From Clostridiaceae bacterium (GTDB taxonomy: Bacteria > Bacillota > Clostridia > Lachnospirales > Lachnospiraceae), in NCBI GenBank assembly GCA_902363735.1, contig CABJBA010000003.1, positions 427,048-491,047 of the forward strand: a stretch of DNA of 64,000 nucleotides, in the 5' to 3' direction. Below are positions 45,301 to 55,000 of this stretch, one piece after another (the first letter of the stretch is position 1; every line of letters starts with the position of its first letter). The position numbers and the translations under genes were made by a program. A model generated the notes under the pieces. The model made no database searches and was not told the DNA's origin. It was given only the letters and a program-made list of their open reading frames with translations.

Positions 45301-45871
45301 CATCACCTTTCACTTCTATAATATTTGCATTATAGTCCTTCTTTGCAAATGGAATAATAATTTTAGTCAAATGCTCCGCTTGTGCAAACGGTAAATATTT
45401 ACTACCCGAACTCAAGTCATAGCAAAGTGTTTCTTTCTCACTTTTATAATCCCAACTATTTTCCGTCTCCACAGGAAGCAAATACCTCTCAATGCGAAAA
45501 GCTTCATCATCTGAATATATTTCCGGTTGATAGGTATACTTAAATACAGATTTGAACCCCATTCCAAATCTTCCTATGGTTTGCGCGGAATTTCTATCCT
45601 TTGTTCCCATCAGCATTGAGGAAACACCCTTCACATCATCTTCATCAAATGGTAATCCATTATGATAAAAGATTAATTTATCATCATAGTATTCAAAAAC
45701 AACCTTGGTTGCCTGCTCGTCCTCTGCATTTTGTAATAGTTCGTAAATAAAATGGTTACTATCAGAATAATGACCAGACAGAAGAGCCTCGTACTTTTCC
45801 GGCTCCTCTGTCATATCAAACCATCCATGCTTATTCTTATTGTATATAGCACTATAGTCTATTTTCCCCAT
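42329..45871 (-). CDS. Sacsin/Hsp90-like ATPase
   Basis: A 1180-residue protein with a GHKL ATP-binding domain at the N-terminus: FIYELLQNAEDEQAT (N-box with the metal Asn), DKLIFYHNGLPF and GRFGMGFKSVF (glycine-rich box). This is the sacsin N-terminal type, which has a degraded ATP-lid. A zinc-binding motif lies near residue 975 (CQMCKEAME ... CLCRNC). The C-terminal ~100 residues are a small beta-rich domain. Proteins of this type recur in bacterial defence loci, perhaps as conformational switches. It lies between the HEPN-SNF2 and RecD-like genes with gaps of 13-16 bases. Confidence 0.82.
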   Translation of the reverse strand: MGKIDYSAIYNKNKHGWFDMTEEPEKYEALLSGHYSDSNHFIYELLQNAEDEQATKVVFEYYDDKLIFYHNGLPFDEDDVKGVSSMLMGTKDRNSAQTIGRFGMGFKSVFKYTYQPEIYSDDEAFRIERYLLPVETENSWDYKSEKETLCYDLSSGSKYLPFAQAEHLTKIIIPFAKKDYNANIIEVKGDEVLKKLHDLDIEILLFLTFIKKLYWVDKKSGKHAMISLDESKEDTNIKTCRIEGSEYGSKEEIVKYLKFTKTFDHPEMKAANVSVAYRLNTRSNNINEISNTNVWVYFPTKDDTKFPFLIHGSFETAVSREKLMEPSEFNKDLYVELGNLICDSLCELRDRNLITQMFLRKVLLVAMQENKIPNFKEMITETFLKNNLLPDKSGNYRKAEELSIAVPFGIADFMDMDLFADSFRSIKSFVQFNNEKESNFSEYYNWLKDALHINVFNLESWAKKLRKYDSRKIGTNGKEYEVIKEFYAFLSDFRESVYTNSRSSYSSYSMRSGPYEKTIRECLTEAWKLLRQSAIILNADGSLIAAFHGKNENLYLNSSSQYKRVIASALVNTGIAKEFRPLLEDGFQLKEFNNFQYVKEKVVNKYIDIESDINFENSDDYDDEYIEDINQIIKLIDETHEVISIQDMLKNAYIIRVITEDGEVLFSKPGDCYIGVAEEGTNLDIYYRKVTENYDPVDLDFYNSKGISIKKLQNFGLVSTVVNEGRREFPGGSGNESWKALGEYCPKIEIDCLSENILYIEENPDEDLSKEKSAEILKLLLKITSKLAGTVRHRKTSPYDLEEESRLLRYTIKSGEWLYNKNEELCSTTGMSKYDLNAEIYGRVFDDKEAYVILGFVETEVDTKAEAFELVSSMEERDQKILLKQLARKYGLSLTEEKDVNEDDIYSEEDIFSPEEWVSKDFPDKRIKNRDSLVEHVRQEFFCADPVKYQQVLRQIRVSKNSRIVRSYAMGMYTNDSNVRICQMCKEAMEQVEVTAIANYGIEMNQLNLCLCRNCAGKFKMLRENNKDRFKNEIRNVICSLEVDDDSDYSEYEVELNSENSLYFTQTHLVEIQTVFELLEEYGLPEPEQDFNKNVSGPLDHPGYNILDSVEDQEEAAATTEADSTVKNGSFVVYKTLGSGELKEATINHVAYPLHKEFVGKKEGDKINLSGKQYEIISIL

Positions 45872-45884
45872 AAGTATATCCCCC

Positions 45885-48800
45885 TTAGTTTATTCGTAAT
45901 ACTCCTTTTACCAAAAGATTAGTATGTATGTCCGCCTTACCAATTACATCCTTGAAGTTTGCTTCATGATTTGCATAATCTTTTTCCAATTTTTCTAACT
46001 GTGATGTTCTCATTCGGATAATTTTTTCATCCTCAGCATTACTAATCATTGACTTAAAAATAGCAAATCTCTGATTATAGGACTGCTTCATCTGATCCAT
46101 TCTATAATTGCAATCATCGGTCACTGTTTTCGTATACAACATTTTCTCTACTTGCCATTTATCATAATGTAGCTTGTCCATAGATTCCCATTTTTCTAAA
46201 TATCTTGATGTATCAATTCTGCTTTCCGATGCATATTGAAGATATCCTAGTACGTTATCTGCAACATAACCATTATCACTAATGGCAATCATCTTTATAT
46301 CAGGTCTTAATCCAACATATTTCCATGCATATATTAGGAATTCATAATCTCCTGTCATAAGGTTTTCGTCATCAACACTAATGCCAATTTCACATGGAAA
46401 CATCTTGCTCTCATATTCTGCTGCTCGAATAATCAATGGATGCATTTGTGTTAAAAAGGTAGCTTCACGATTATCTTTCGCACAAACACTATCGAATGTT
46501 ACAGACAAGATTGGTTTATCAGATTTTAAATAAGCCATCCAAAGCTTACTTGCATTATTACTGTTAATCGGCGGATTCATTTTCAGACTGTTCAATAGTA
46601 ATTGTCGTTTATCTGCTGCCAGTCTTAAACTTTTCAGTTCAGACTTTCCACGGAGATACTCACCTTCTCCAAGATAATCAATCAAATACATATCCGTCAT
46701 CTCTTTGATACTTTGCGCTGAAATCCATGCACTTTCCGCATCCTGCACATCTTTGTTCATTATGTAATTAGATAAATCAAAACCAAATAACGTTTTTTCA
46801 TCCTGTTCAAGCTTTTGCATTTCTTGAACTTTCATCACTTCGTTATCTGCCATTTTCTCAATCTTAAGTATTCTCTCTTCGTCAGTGAGATCCGAATTAA
46901 ACATAATCTGTAATATCTGTTCACTAATATCACCAAGTATTTCTGAACAGTCACCAATACTTGCTTCAAAAACACCAATTTTACTTAAACAACGATTATA
47001 AATCGTTGCATCTATTGTATCTTCTGTAATGATATTGTAAATTTTGACTGTATCACTCTTTTGACCACGTCTATCAATACGTCCAATTCTCTGCTCTATT
47101 CTCATAGGATTCCATGGCAAATCATAGTTAATCATTGAATCACAGAACTGGTAATCCAGACCTTCACATCCAACCTCCGTAAAAAGCAAAACATCAATTG
47201 CATTTTTATCTTCCTTGTCGAGCATAAATCGCTTACGAAATTCAAATCTGTCTTCGTCGGCAACGGAACCATCTACTTGCCCAACCCTAACTCCACGCTT
47301 TTTCAAGTTCTTATTAATATACTTTAAGGTATTTCTAAATGAACTAAAAATTATAACTTTGTTATTTTCTTCCTTTTGTTTTTGCTGGATTACTTCATAC
47401 ATTTTTTCAAACTTTGGATCCTCTTCTGGAAGATCTTTCGATAATGACATAATTTCATCAGCTAACTCTGATAACGAATTGGCATAATCATCATTCAAAT
47501 CAAAATCGTATTCAAAAATCTCCCCATCTTCTTGTATCTGCTCCAGTCTCTTAGTCACAATCTCCTTCATAAATGGTGCAAGTCCATAAATACAGCTTGC
47601 TGCCTGTCGCATAATCGTACACATCATAAATCGTACACTTCTGCTACCGTGTAATTGTCCCAATGCTGTACTTTCAAACTCAATCATGGAATCATATAGA
47701 TCTCTCTGAACCCCATTAAATGGCACTTCAAGCGTAATTGTTCTTCTAATACAAAAATCTTCTATATCTTTTCTTCTTGTTCTATTAATAATATTATGAA
47801 AGGAATGCAATCCTTCTATCATTGATAGTAGCTCAATCTTTTCTTCACGTGTAATATCCTTCTTATCCAAAAATTCATACACTTTCTCAAAGTTTGGCAT
47901 ATGTTGAATTACACTTCTTCCCCAAGTTGTATTTAAGACTTGTGAGATTTCTGATTTCGCATCATCCTGCCAACCGGCTTCTTGTATTCTTACAATACGA
48001 AGTAAATTGTTAACACAACGATTTGGCTCTGACATGGTTTTAAATGTATCTTTATCAACGATTACGTCTGGTCTTAAAAGGTTTAGTAAGGTATATAAAT
48101 CATTATCACTATTCTGTAATGGCGTAGCCGTCAAGAACACAACCGCTTCTGCATCCCTACATAATAACTCTACACCCTTATACATCCATGTATTTGCATT
48201 CCTAATATGATGTGCTTCATCAACAATAACCAGATCAAAATGTGGCAATGGATCTAGTTCTCCAAGACCAATGCTCTTTTTCCTTTTATTGCTCTCCGAC
48301 TGAGTCCCCATAATATTATCTTCACTAAAAAGAGAATATGGAATAATAGTCTTGTTATGTCGTTCTGGCCATTCGCCATCCCTTCTAGTTTCAGAAATAG
48401 CTTCCATAAAATCTTTGCCGTCTAGCTGAGTAAAGTTTTCATCAAATCGTTTCATTTCCATTTCCCATTTACGTTCAGCAACAAGTGGACGTGGACAAAT
48501 GATTAATACCGAATTGATACTAGATCTTGCTTCTAATTCTTTTAGGATAAGTCCTGCTTCAATTGTTTTACCAACACCAACATCATCCGCTACTAACAAC
48601 CTTGGGCTGTCTGACTTAATTAACTTTAAGGCTGGTCTGAACTGATATGGAACGAAATCAATTCTAGCTGAATTTAAGGAGTACAAACTACTTGAGCTAG
48701 GATTATTTATCTGGTACGCAGTCAAAGCAGACTTCACCCGTTTCAATGATGTAAGCCTGCTTTGATTATTTTCTACTTTTAATTTTATTTGTTCCATATA

Positions 48801-49445
48801 AAACGACTGTACGCCGCCATTAACAAGCACAGAATATTTACCATTTGCGATTGCTATAACTGCTCCAACTGTACTTTCATCACTTACTAGAGTAACTACG
48901 CTACCCACTGTAATCTCGTTATTTAAAACTTCTACTTCTACAACAAGCTGATTTGCAATATTGGGCTTCTTCTCTTCTAATATAATTTCTTTATCTTCTT
49001 CAACATCAAAAATAAACGCCTCTAATTCTCTTGTTTCTTTCATAGATGCATCAAACATTTGAAGTAATTCAATCATTACCTCTACATCACCAATAACCTT
49101 TTCTTTTGTTATATCATTTGGTGTAATGTGTGCCCAGGAATTTCTGACTTCCTGCATTCTCTTTATATTATATCTTTCTTTGTTATTTACAAAAAAAGAA
49201 CTTGATATAACAAACCAGTTTCTATCAAACACACGAAGTAAAGAGGCTAAATCCAGCCCCTTTATTCCGCTGATATTGCTTTTTAAAACCTGTTCTCTTT
49301 GTAATTCACTAAGATTAGCTAATACTAGTTCATCCCACCAGTTCTCTGTTATTTGTGGAAGTTTCTTTTCTAACCACAAACCCATTTTTTCGTTCAGTCT
49401 GAACATAAATTCGTTCATCTTACTAATAATATGTGAATGATTCAT
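45885..49445 (-). CDS. HEPN-domain SNF2 helicase
   Basis: An 1186-residue fusion. Residues about 1-130 match Swt1-type HEPN (LRVFDRNWFVISSSFF ... VRNSWAHITP) with the active-site signature R101-x4-H106 (RNSWAH) typical of HEPN ribonucleases. Then follow a small beta-rich linker and the SNF2 engine: ADDVGVGKTIEAG (about 285), VDEAHH, FLTATPLQN, and the C-lobe FSSFRNTL with motif VI RIGRIDRRGQ. The ATG at 49445 follows GGGGGAAGGA. It follows pglZ with a 20-base gap. The SNF2 helicase could take the place of BrxHII in BREX, while the HEPN domain would add RNA cleavage. Confidence 0.8.
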   Translation of the reverse strand: MNHSHIISKMNEFMFRLNEKMGLWLEKKLPQITENWWDELVLANLSELQREQVLKSNISGIKGLDLASLLRVFDRNWFVISSSFFVNNKERYNIKRMQEVRNSWAHITPNDITKEKVIGDVEVMIELLQMFDASMKETRELEAFIFDVEEDKEIILEEKKPNIANQLVVEVEVLNNEITVGSVVTLVSDESTVGAVIAIANGKYSVLVNGGVQSFYMEQIKLKVENNQSRLTSLKRVKSALTAYQINNPSSSSLYSLNSARIDFVPYQFRPALKLIKSDSPRLLVADDVGVGKTIEAGLILKELEARSSINSVLIICPRPLVAERKWEMEMKRFDENFTQLDGKDFMEAISETRRDGEWPERHNKTIIPYSLFSEDNIMGTQSESNKRKKSIGLGELDPLPHFDLVIVDEAHHIRNANTWMYKGVELLCRDAEAVVFLTATPLQNSDNDLYTLLNLLRPDVIVDKDTFKTMSEPNRCVNNLLRIVRIQEAGWQDDAKSEISQVLNTTWGRSVIQHMPNFEKVYEFLDKKDITREEKIELLSMIEGLHSFHNIINRTRRKDIEDFCIRRTITLEVPFNGVQRDLYDSMIEFESTALGQLHGSRSVRFMMCTIMRQAASCIYGLAPFMKEIVTKRLEQIQEDGEIFEYDFDLNDDYANSLSELADEIMSLSKDLPEEDPKFEKMYEVIQQKQKEENNKVIIFSSFRNTLKYINKNLKKRGVRVGQVDGSVADEDRFEFRKRFMLDKEDKNAIDVLLFTEVGCEGLDYQFCDSMINYDLPWNPMRIEQRIGRIDRRGQKSDTVKIYNIITEDTIDATIYNRCLSKIGVFEASIGDCSEILGDISEQILQIMFNSDLTDEERILKIEKMADNEVMKVQEMQKLEQDEKTLFGFDLSNYIMNKDVQDAESAWISAQSIKEMTDMYLIDYLGEGEYLRGKSELKSLRLAADKRQLLLNSLKMNPPINSNNASKLWMAYLKSDKPILSVTFDSVCAKDNREATFLTQMHPLIIRAAEYESKMFPCEIGISVDDENLMTGDYEFLIYAWKYVGLRPDIKMIAISDNGYVADNVLGYLQYASESRIDTSRYLEKWESMDKLHYDKWQVEKMLYTKTVTDDCNYRMDQMKQSYNQRFAIFKSMISNAEDEKIIRMRTSQLEKLEKDYANHEANFKDVIGKADIHTNLLVKGVLRIN

Positions 49446-49465
49446 CCTTTGTCCTTCCCCCAACT

Positions 49466-51994
49466 CTACAGTATTCCAGCAATGTCGATTTCAAACTTAT
49501 ATCTATGATGTTCTTTTCTTTCATCGTCCATATCAGCCAATATTAAGTAATATTCATTCTTTCTATTGTATTTTCCACTCTTCAGGGTGAATTTCTCCGT
49601 CATTACACGTTTGCTTGCATCCTGATCCCTACTATTGGCAATAATCGGAACGTCATAGGAAATCTTATTTCCTTCAGAATCCGCAAAAAATGCTATGAGC
49701 TTTCGTCCTTTTACTTTATCAGAAACTGGATCCATTTGCATAAATGCTAACCTGATTTCAATGCCTGTAACCTTATTTGTAAAAGATGATAACTCTACGT
49801 TTACCAGCCCTGTATCTTGTTTACCCGTAATAGTTTTCACCTTAATTACTGGAACAATCATTTCCTGTAAAGAAGAACCTCCATGCACATAGTTCTGTCC
49901 ACCGCCCGGTGCCTTAATGATATCAGCCCCCATAGGTGTCGTAACATATAATTCATTCAGTTTACTTAAGTATGTTAGTTCTCTACTAATAACTGCATCG
50001 TTTGTTATTTCTTGTAGTGTAAGTAAATATCTTTTATTCACAAAAGGTATCTGCTTTTTATCCAATGCAATTTTATCACTTTCCTGCAATTTATTTCTCT
50101 TATAAATGAATCCATGATCTGCAGTGATAAGATATCTAGTTGCAGATACATATCCTGTTATTCGTCTAATAAGTGTCTGGATTTCTTCGATTGCTTCTTG
50201 ACAGGCATTAAACACCTCATTCCCAGACTTCATGTTATCGCCACGATTATCAATCTGATTATGATAAATGTATACAACATCCCTATCTTGTAACATCTCT
50301 CTTATAGTTTCCTTCTTCGCGTTCTTTACGTCATCAAACTGCAAACAAGCAGACCTTGGGATATATGTCTGTAATATCTTTTGCCTATCTGCCAAACTGT
50401 TTCCACAAGGCATTCCATCTACTGTAATTCCCAATGTCTCATCTACTAATATTTCTTTATGTGGTAATAATGAAGCCATTCCTAATGTTGTCTCTGATGG
50501 CAGCACACTCAGCATATGACTTATAGTAGCATCACACTTCTCATCCATTGAAAAATTATCAAGCAATTCTTGTGCGCATTCATATCTTAGAGCATCAGAA
50601 ATAATTACAATAACTCGTCCCTCTCTGCCATCTTCTTTCATAAACGGTTTTACAAAACTGCTGTAGAAATCTTCCTGCCTCTCTCCACTATATGTTTGAT
50701 ACTGTTCATTCGATAATGTCTGGTTAAACTGATAAGTAAAATTGGTGAGATATTTGTTGGTATAAATGTTCTCTACCAAATCCTTAATTTCTTCGATGTC
50801 TTCCGTTAATCCTACTTTATCCATGTAGTAATAAAACTTACGATAATAGGTATCTATCTTATAAGTTTCAATTGTATATTCTTGAATCACATCTCGAAGT
50901 GTCGGCTTATACTGATGCAACGATACTTTTTTAATAACATGATATGCATTATAGAGCATCAAATACTGTTCACTATACTTAGCGGCATAATGATAACAGC
51001 TCTTGATTCTTGCTTCACAGATATCTGGTATTGCCATATCAGCAATCTTTTCATCAAGCATGTTATCCGATATCTTTGCCGTAATCCAGCTAACAATATT
51101 CCTGTCAAATGCTTCAAAAGCATCACAATATATAATGCTTTCTAACGGGATACCTTTAATTACATCTTCTACTTTTAACCGATATGCTATTTCCTCAGCT
51201 AATTGATCATAAAAATCTCTTGTCTCTGCATTATTCATTAGGTTCTTTACAAATACAACATTATCATTATGCTTTTCGGATACAAATGTTTTCCATACTT
51301 TTGGTAAATTACCTTCTGTCAATGTATCAATATAGGTCATTAAAGCGGTTACAATAAATCTATTTACGGCTGGTTCTTCATCTACATAACCAAAGTTCTT
51401 ATTACATAAATTCCAAAAGGCAGATTGGATTTTGTAATATTCAAATTTACTAATAATCGTATTATCTCCGTCATTCTCTGCAAGAATGACTTTGCGTAAC
51501 AGCTCCTCAAAATTATGAATCTTAATACCTGCTAATACACACATAATACCCAAATCAATAGAAGCTTTCGTATACTCTGAAATATTCAAAGTAATAAATT
51601 TCTGTGTGTTTCCAGAAGTCCAAAATCTTTTATATTTCTTTACTTCCTCCTGGCAATCAACCGGAATTCCCAAATCTCCACACAACTGCACCAGCTTATC
51701 AGAGTAAAAATGTTCAGAATAATAGAAAGTGTCTGCCAAATGGTTTTCTTTATCTTCTGGACGTTTGAAAGGTGCATATACTAAATAGTTACTTTCTATA
51801 TCTCGTTCTTCTAAAAGTAACTTTGTCTCAAACCAATTATCTTCTGTTAATGTAAGAATCTTATTCCCATCGGAGAGCTCCAAATTCATAATATCTTCCT
51901 GATAACTGGCATCTTCATCATACCAAAAAACGATCTTCCTATCGGTTCCAGATAATAGAATATCAATTTTATTTTTTATTTCTTGTAAATCCAT
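49466..51994 (-). CDS. pglZ: BREX protein PglZ (alkaline-phosphatase-like)
   Basis: An 842-residue protein. The PglZ domain (about 450-680) shows VIVIISDALRYECAQELL (metal-binding Asp), SVLPSETTLGMA, VYIYHNQIDNRG and LITADHGFIYKR, the phosphatase-superfamily motifs. A conserved helical region precedes it. PglZ is a core protein of all BREX types and binds PglX. The ATG at 51994 follows AGAGGTG. It lies 34 bases after pglX. Confidence 0.92.
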   Translation of the reverse strand: MDLQEIKNKIDILLSGTDRKIVFWYDEDASYQEDIMNLELSDGNKILTLTEDNWFETKLLLEERDIESNYLVYAPFKRPEDKENHLADTFYYSEHFYSDKLVQLCGDLGIPVDCQEEVKKYKRFWTSGNTQKFITLNISEYTKASIDLGIMCVLAGIKIHNFEELLRKVILAENDGDNTIISKFEYYKIQSAFWNLCNKNFGYVDEEPAVNRFIVTALMTYIDTLTEGNLPKVWKTFVSEKHNDNVVFVKNLMNNAETRDFYDQLAEEIAYRLKVEDVIKGIPLESIIYCDAFEAFDRNIVSWITAKISDNMLDEKIADMAIPDICEARIKSCYHYAAKYSEQYLMLYNAYHVIKKVSLHQYKPTLRDVIQEYTIETYKIDTYYRKFYYYMDKVGLTEDIEEIKDLVENIYTNKYLTNFTYQFNQTLSNEQYQTYSGERQEDFYSSFVKPFMKEDGREGRVIVIISDALRYECAQELLDNFSMDEKCDATISHMLSVLPSETTLGMASLLPHKEILVDETLGITVDGMPCGNSLADRQKILQTYIPRSACLQFDDVKNAKKETIREMLQDRDVVYIYHNQIDNRGDNMKSGNEVFNACQEAIEEIQTLIRRITGYVSATRYLITADHGFIYKRNKLQESDKIALDKKQIPFVNKRYLLTLQEITNDAVISRELTYLSKLNELYVTTPMGADIIKAPGGGQNYVHGGSSLQEMIVPVIKVKTITGKQDTGLVNVELSSFTNKVTGIEIRLAFMQMDPVSDKVKGRKLIAFFADSEGNKISYDVPIIANSRDQDASKRVMTEKFTLKSGKYNRKNEYYLILADMDDERKEHHRYKFEIDIAGIL

Positions 51995-52028
51995 GTATGC
52001 ACCTCTTTTCAAAACATAATATTCTTCA

Positions 52029-55000
52029 TTATAACTTTGCTAGCAGGTCAATGGTTTGTTTCTTGGCTCCTTCGCTAGCTACTTCTATACCCTGGAATAA
52101 TTCGTAGTTATGTTTTACTCCATCGTCCAAATCAATATCAATTCTTTGTAAAGCAACATGGGCAAGTGCCTGATCATAAATACGTATTTCGCTTAGCTGT
52201 TTGATATATCTGTCTCTATCTTTTGTAGCTTTTGCTTTATCTACAGCACTTGATGAAGAAGAAATAATATATTCTGCATTTTTAAGAGCACCCTCTATTG
52301 CATTCTGAGTCTTGTGCAAATAATTGGAACGAATACGTCCAACTGTATCTCTATCATAACGATGCATGTAAATAAGTGCTTTGAATCCATTTTGCTTTCC
52401 AGAATCAAACAGCCAATAAATTGGTCTTTTACCAGATCCTGCAACCGAATACATATCACAATGATCTTTAAAGAAATTATTAATAAAATAATTTCTAATT
52501 ATTTGCCTTGAATTTGTCCCTTTGCTATTAAGTGCTTTCGCAATAAAATCTAAATTTTCCTCTAATGTATCTGATCCAAAAGTTGATTTTATAAAGTTTA
52601 CAAATTTTGACACGATATCATCATTAAAATATTCTTCATCAGTAATCGGTAAAATATTGTCTTCATCATAAATTTCGTTCCTTTTATCAAAATCATTTAA
52701 TTTAAAACTTGTATATATGATTTTTTTGTTTTTGAGAGAATATCTACCAAACATACAGCCTACTACATATGAAATAAATTCACGGACATCCATATTATAC
52801 TCTTGTTTTCTTATAGTTAAATTTTCTTCATCAACTTTATAATCAAGCTCATTTTGCAAATTATATATTTTAATAAAAAGTTGATTTATCCTTTCTTCAG
52901 CAATCTTTAATTCATTTCGCTGTAAATTATTCGTTTCTATATATACTTTATATATGTCTTTCATTAATGTTTTTCCTGTGCTCTCAAATATGTTCAAAAA
53001 TATATTTGTTGAAAAATTCCAAGATGTTTCACTTAAATCCCAGTCTTTTTTCGAAAGTGTTAAACATTTTTCTACCAACTGATCAATTTCTGCATTATTT
53101 TGTATTATAAAAGGTATCTTAGGAATATGACCTGTACTATAATGAAGACCCTGACATATAATATTTAAAAATTCTTGTGCCACTATCGAATTTAAAAATC
53201 CTAATAAATATAATTTATTTCCATTATAAAAACATGTTGGTCCTGCTGCGTCAAATATAAAACCATCATCTACTAATCTTGCACAATATAATTTAGTTGA
53301 GATATCATTCCAAGTTATACCACTATTATAGTAATATTGTCTTGACGGTAGGTGATTTCCCATTTCTAGCAACTTTTTGTAATTAGTATCATCCATTTTA
53401 ATTACATAGTCTTGATTTCCATACCATCTTCTAAAAGTACCACCCTTGTTATATGGTACATACAATAAATCAGAGTCATTCATTTCTTCCTGGTTCTTTG
53501 CATTATAATTAATTTTATAAAAATCAACTTCATACCATAGCCTTAAAAACATATCATTATTTCCTGTTGCAATTCCTTGACGTGAATCACTTGTTTCACC
53601 CAATAATTTTTCGGTTTTATATAAATTATATATTGAATCACTTACCCAATATGCAATTATATTATCTACCATGAAATCATAATTACTTTGTTTACATATA
53701 TAAATATCACCTGAATTATTTAATTTTTTCTCTTTTTCACTTGCATCAGAATATGCTATTAATCTCGAATATTTTGCGCAGTAATCATTTAAACTATCTT
53801 TTCTAAAAACAAAGCTAACCGTTTGCACTACTTCACCGCTTATCTCTTCAAACGCTCTAGACCCTAAATGCACCATTGAGAGCAAATTCATTTGTAAAAG
53901 TTTTTCCCTTAAAGTTTTATATCTTGATAAAAACATCCATGAATGCATTGTTATCATAGCAAATAATCCATCTTTTTTTGTATAAGATGCAATTTTTTCT
54001 ATGAATGCAGAAAATAAATCATTTTTTCCAGCCTCATAATATTTTTTCAAGTATTTATTTAAAGATGCGCTCATATTAGAACTGCTCATATATGGCGGAT
54101 TAGTAGCAACCACATCATATTTCCGACTCATAACACATGCCTGCAACAGAAGATTATCAATCAATGGAAATGCCTCTGCTAATAATAATCTCTGTAAAAT
54201 ATTCAGATCATGCTCCATACAAAATGGATGGCTACCATCGATTAACGAATATAGGTTTAATGCTACAGATGCATACTGTCTTTCCTGATTATCTGGTTCA
54301 TCATCAACATTCAGGATAGAACCATACTCCTTTGCATCTTTAAATGTCTTTACAACATAGTCAATACAAGCCAATTCCCTATCATTGAATGCATTCGGAA
54401 AATTCATTTCAATTTGGTTGATGATATCACTAGGGAGTTCATTACTTTCTTCAATTGCACGAACATCAGGACTTGGATATTGACTCCAAGTTCTACCTTC
54501 CTGTTCAATTTCTCTTCCCGAAAAGAATCTTCGATTATAGCCTCTGCCCTTCATCATCAGTGCAAAATATGACAACTGATACGCTCGCTGGTCAATATCA
54601 AGTCCACTTATGTTGTTCTCGAGTATTAAAAAAGCTGCATCTCTTTCGCTATAGCCTGCACTCTTATAAATATCCATTAAGACATCAAACATATACACTA
54701 ATATATGACCGCTACCCATACATGGATCAATACACTTAATATCTAGCGGTAACATGTCCTTATATGATTTTCTTACTTCCGCTAATTTTACATTCACAGA
54801 TTCTTCCTGCTCAGCTTCTGGCAGATAATATTTCCATCCAAATTCTTCGGCTGTTGCCTTTTCATCTACTGAATCATCATTTGCTCGAAGGTGTTCAATC
54901 CACAATCTCCCTAATGAATTTTCAACCATATATCGAACAATCCAATCTGGTGTGAATAACTGGGTGGCTGCTGGAATACGCTCTTTTGTGACTTTCACAT

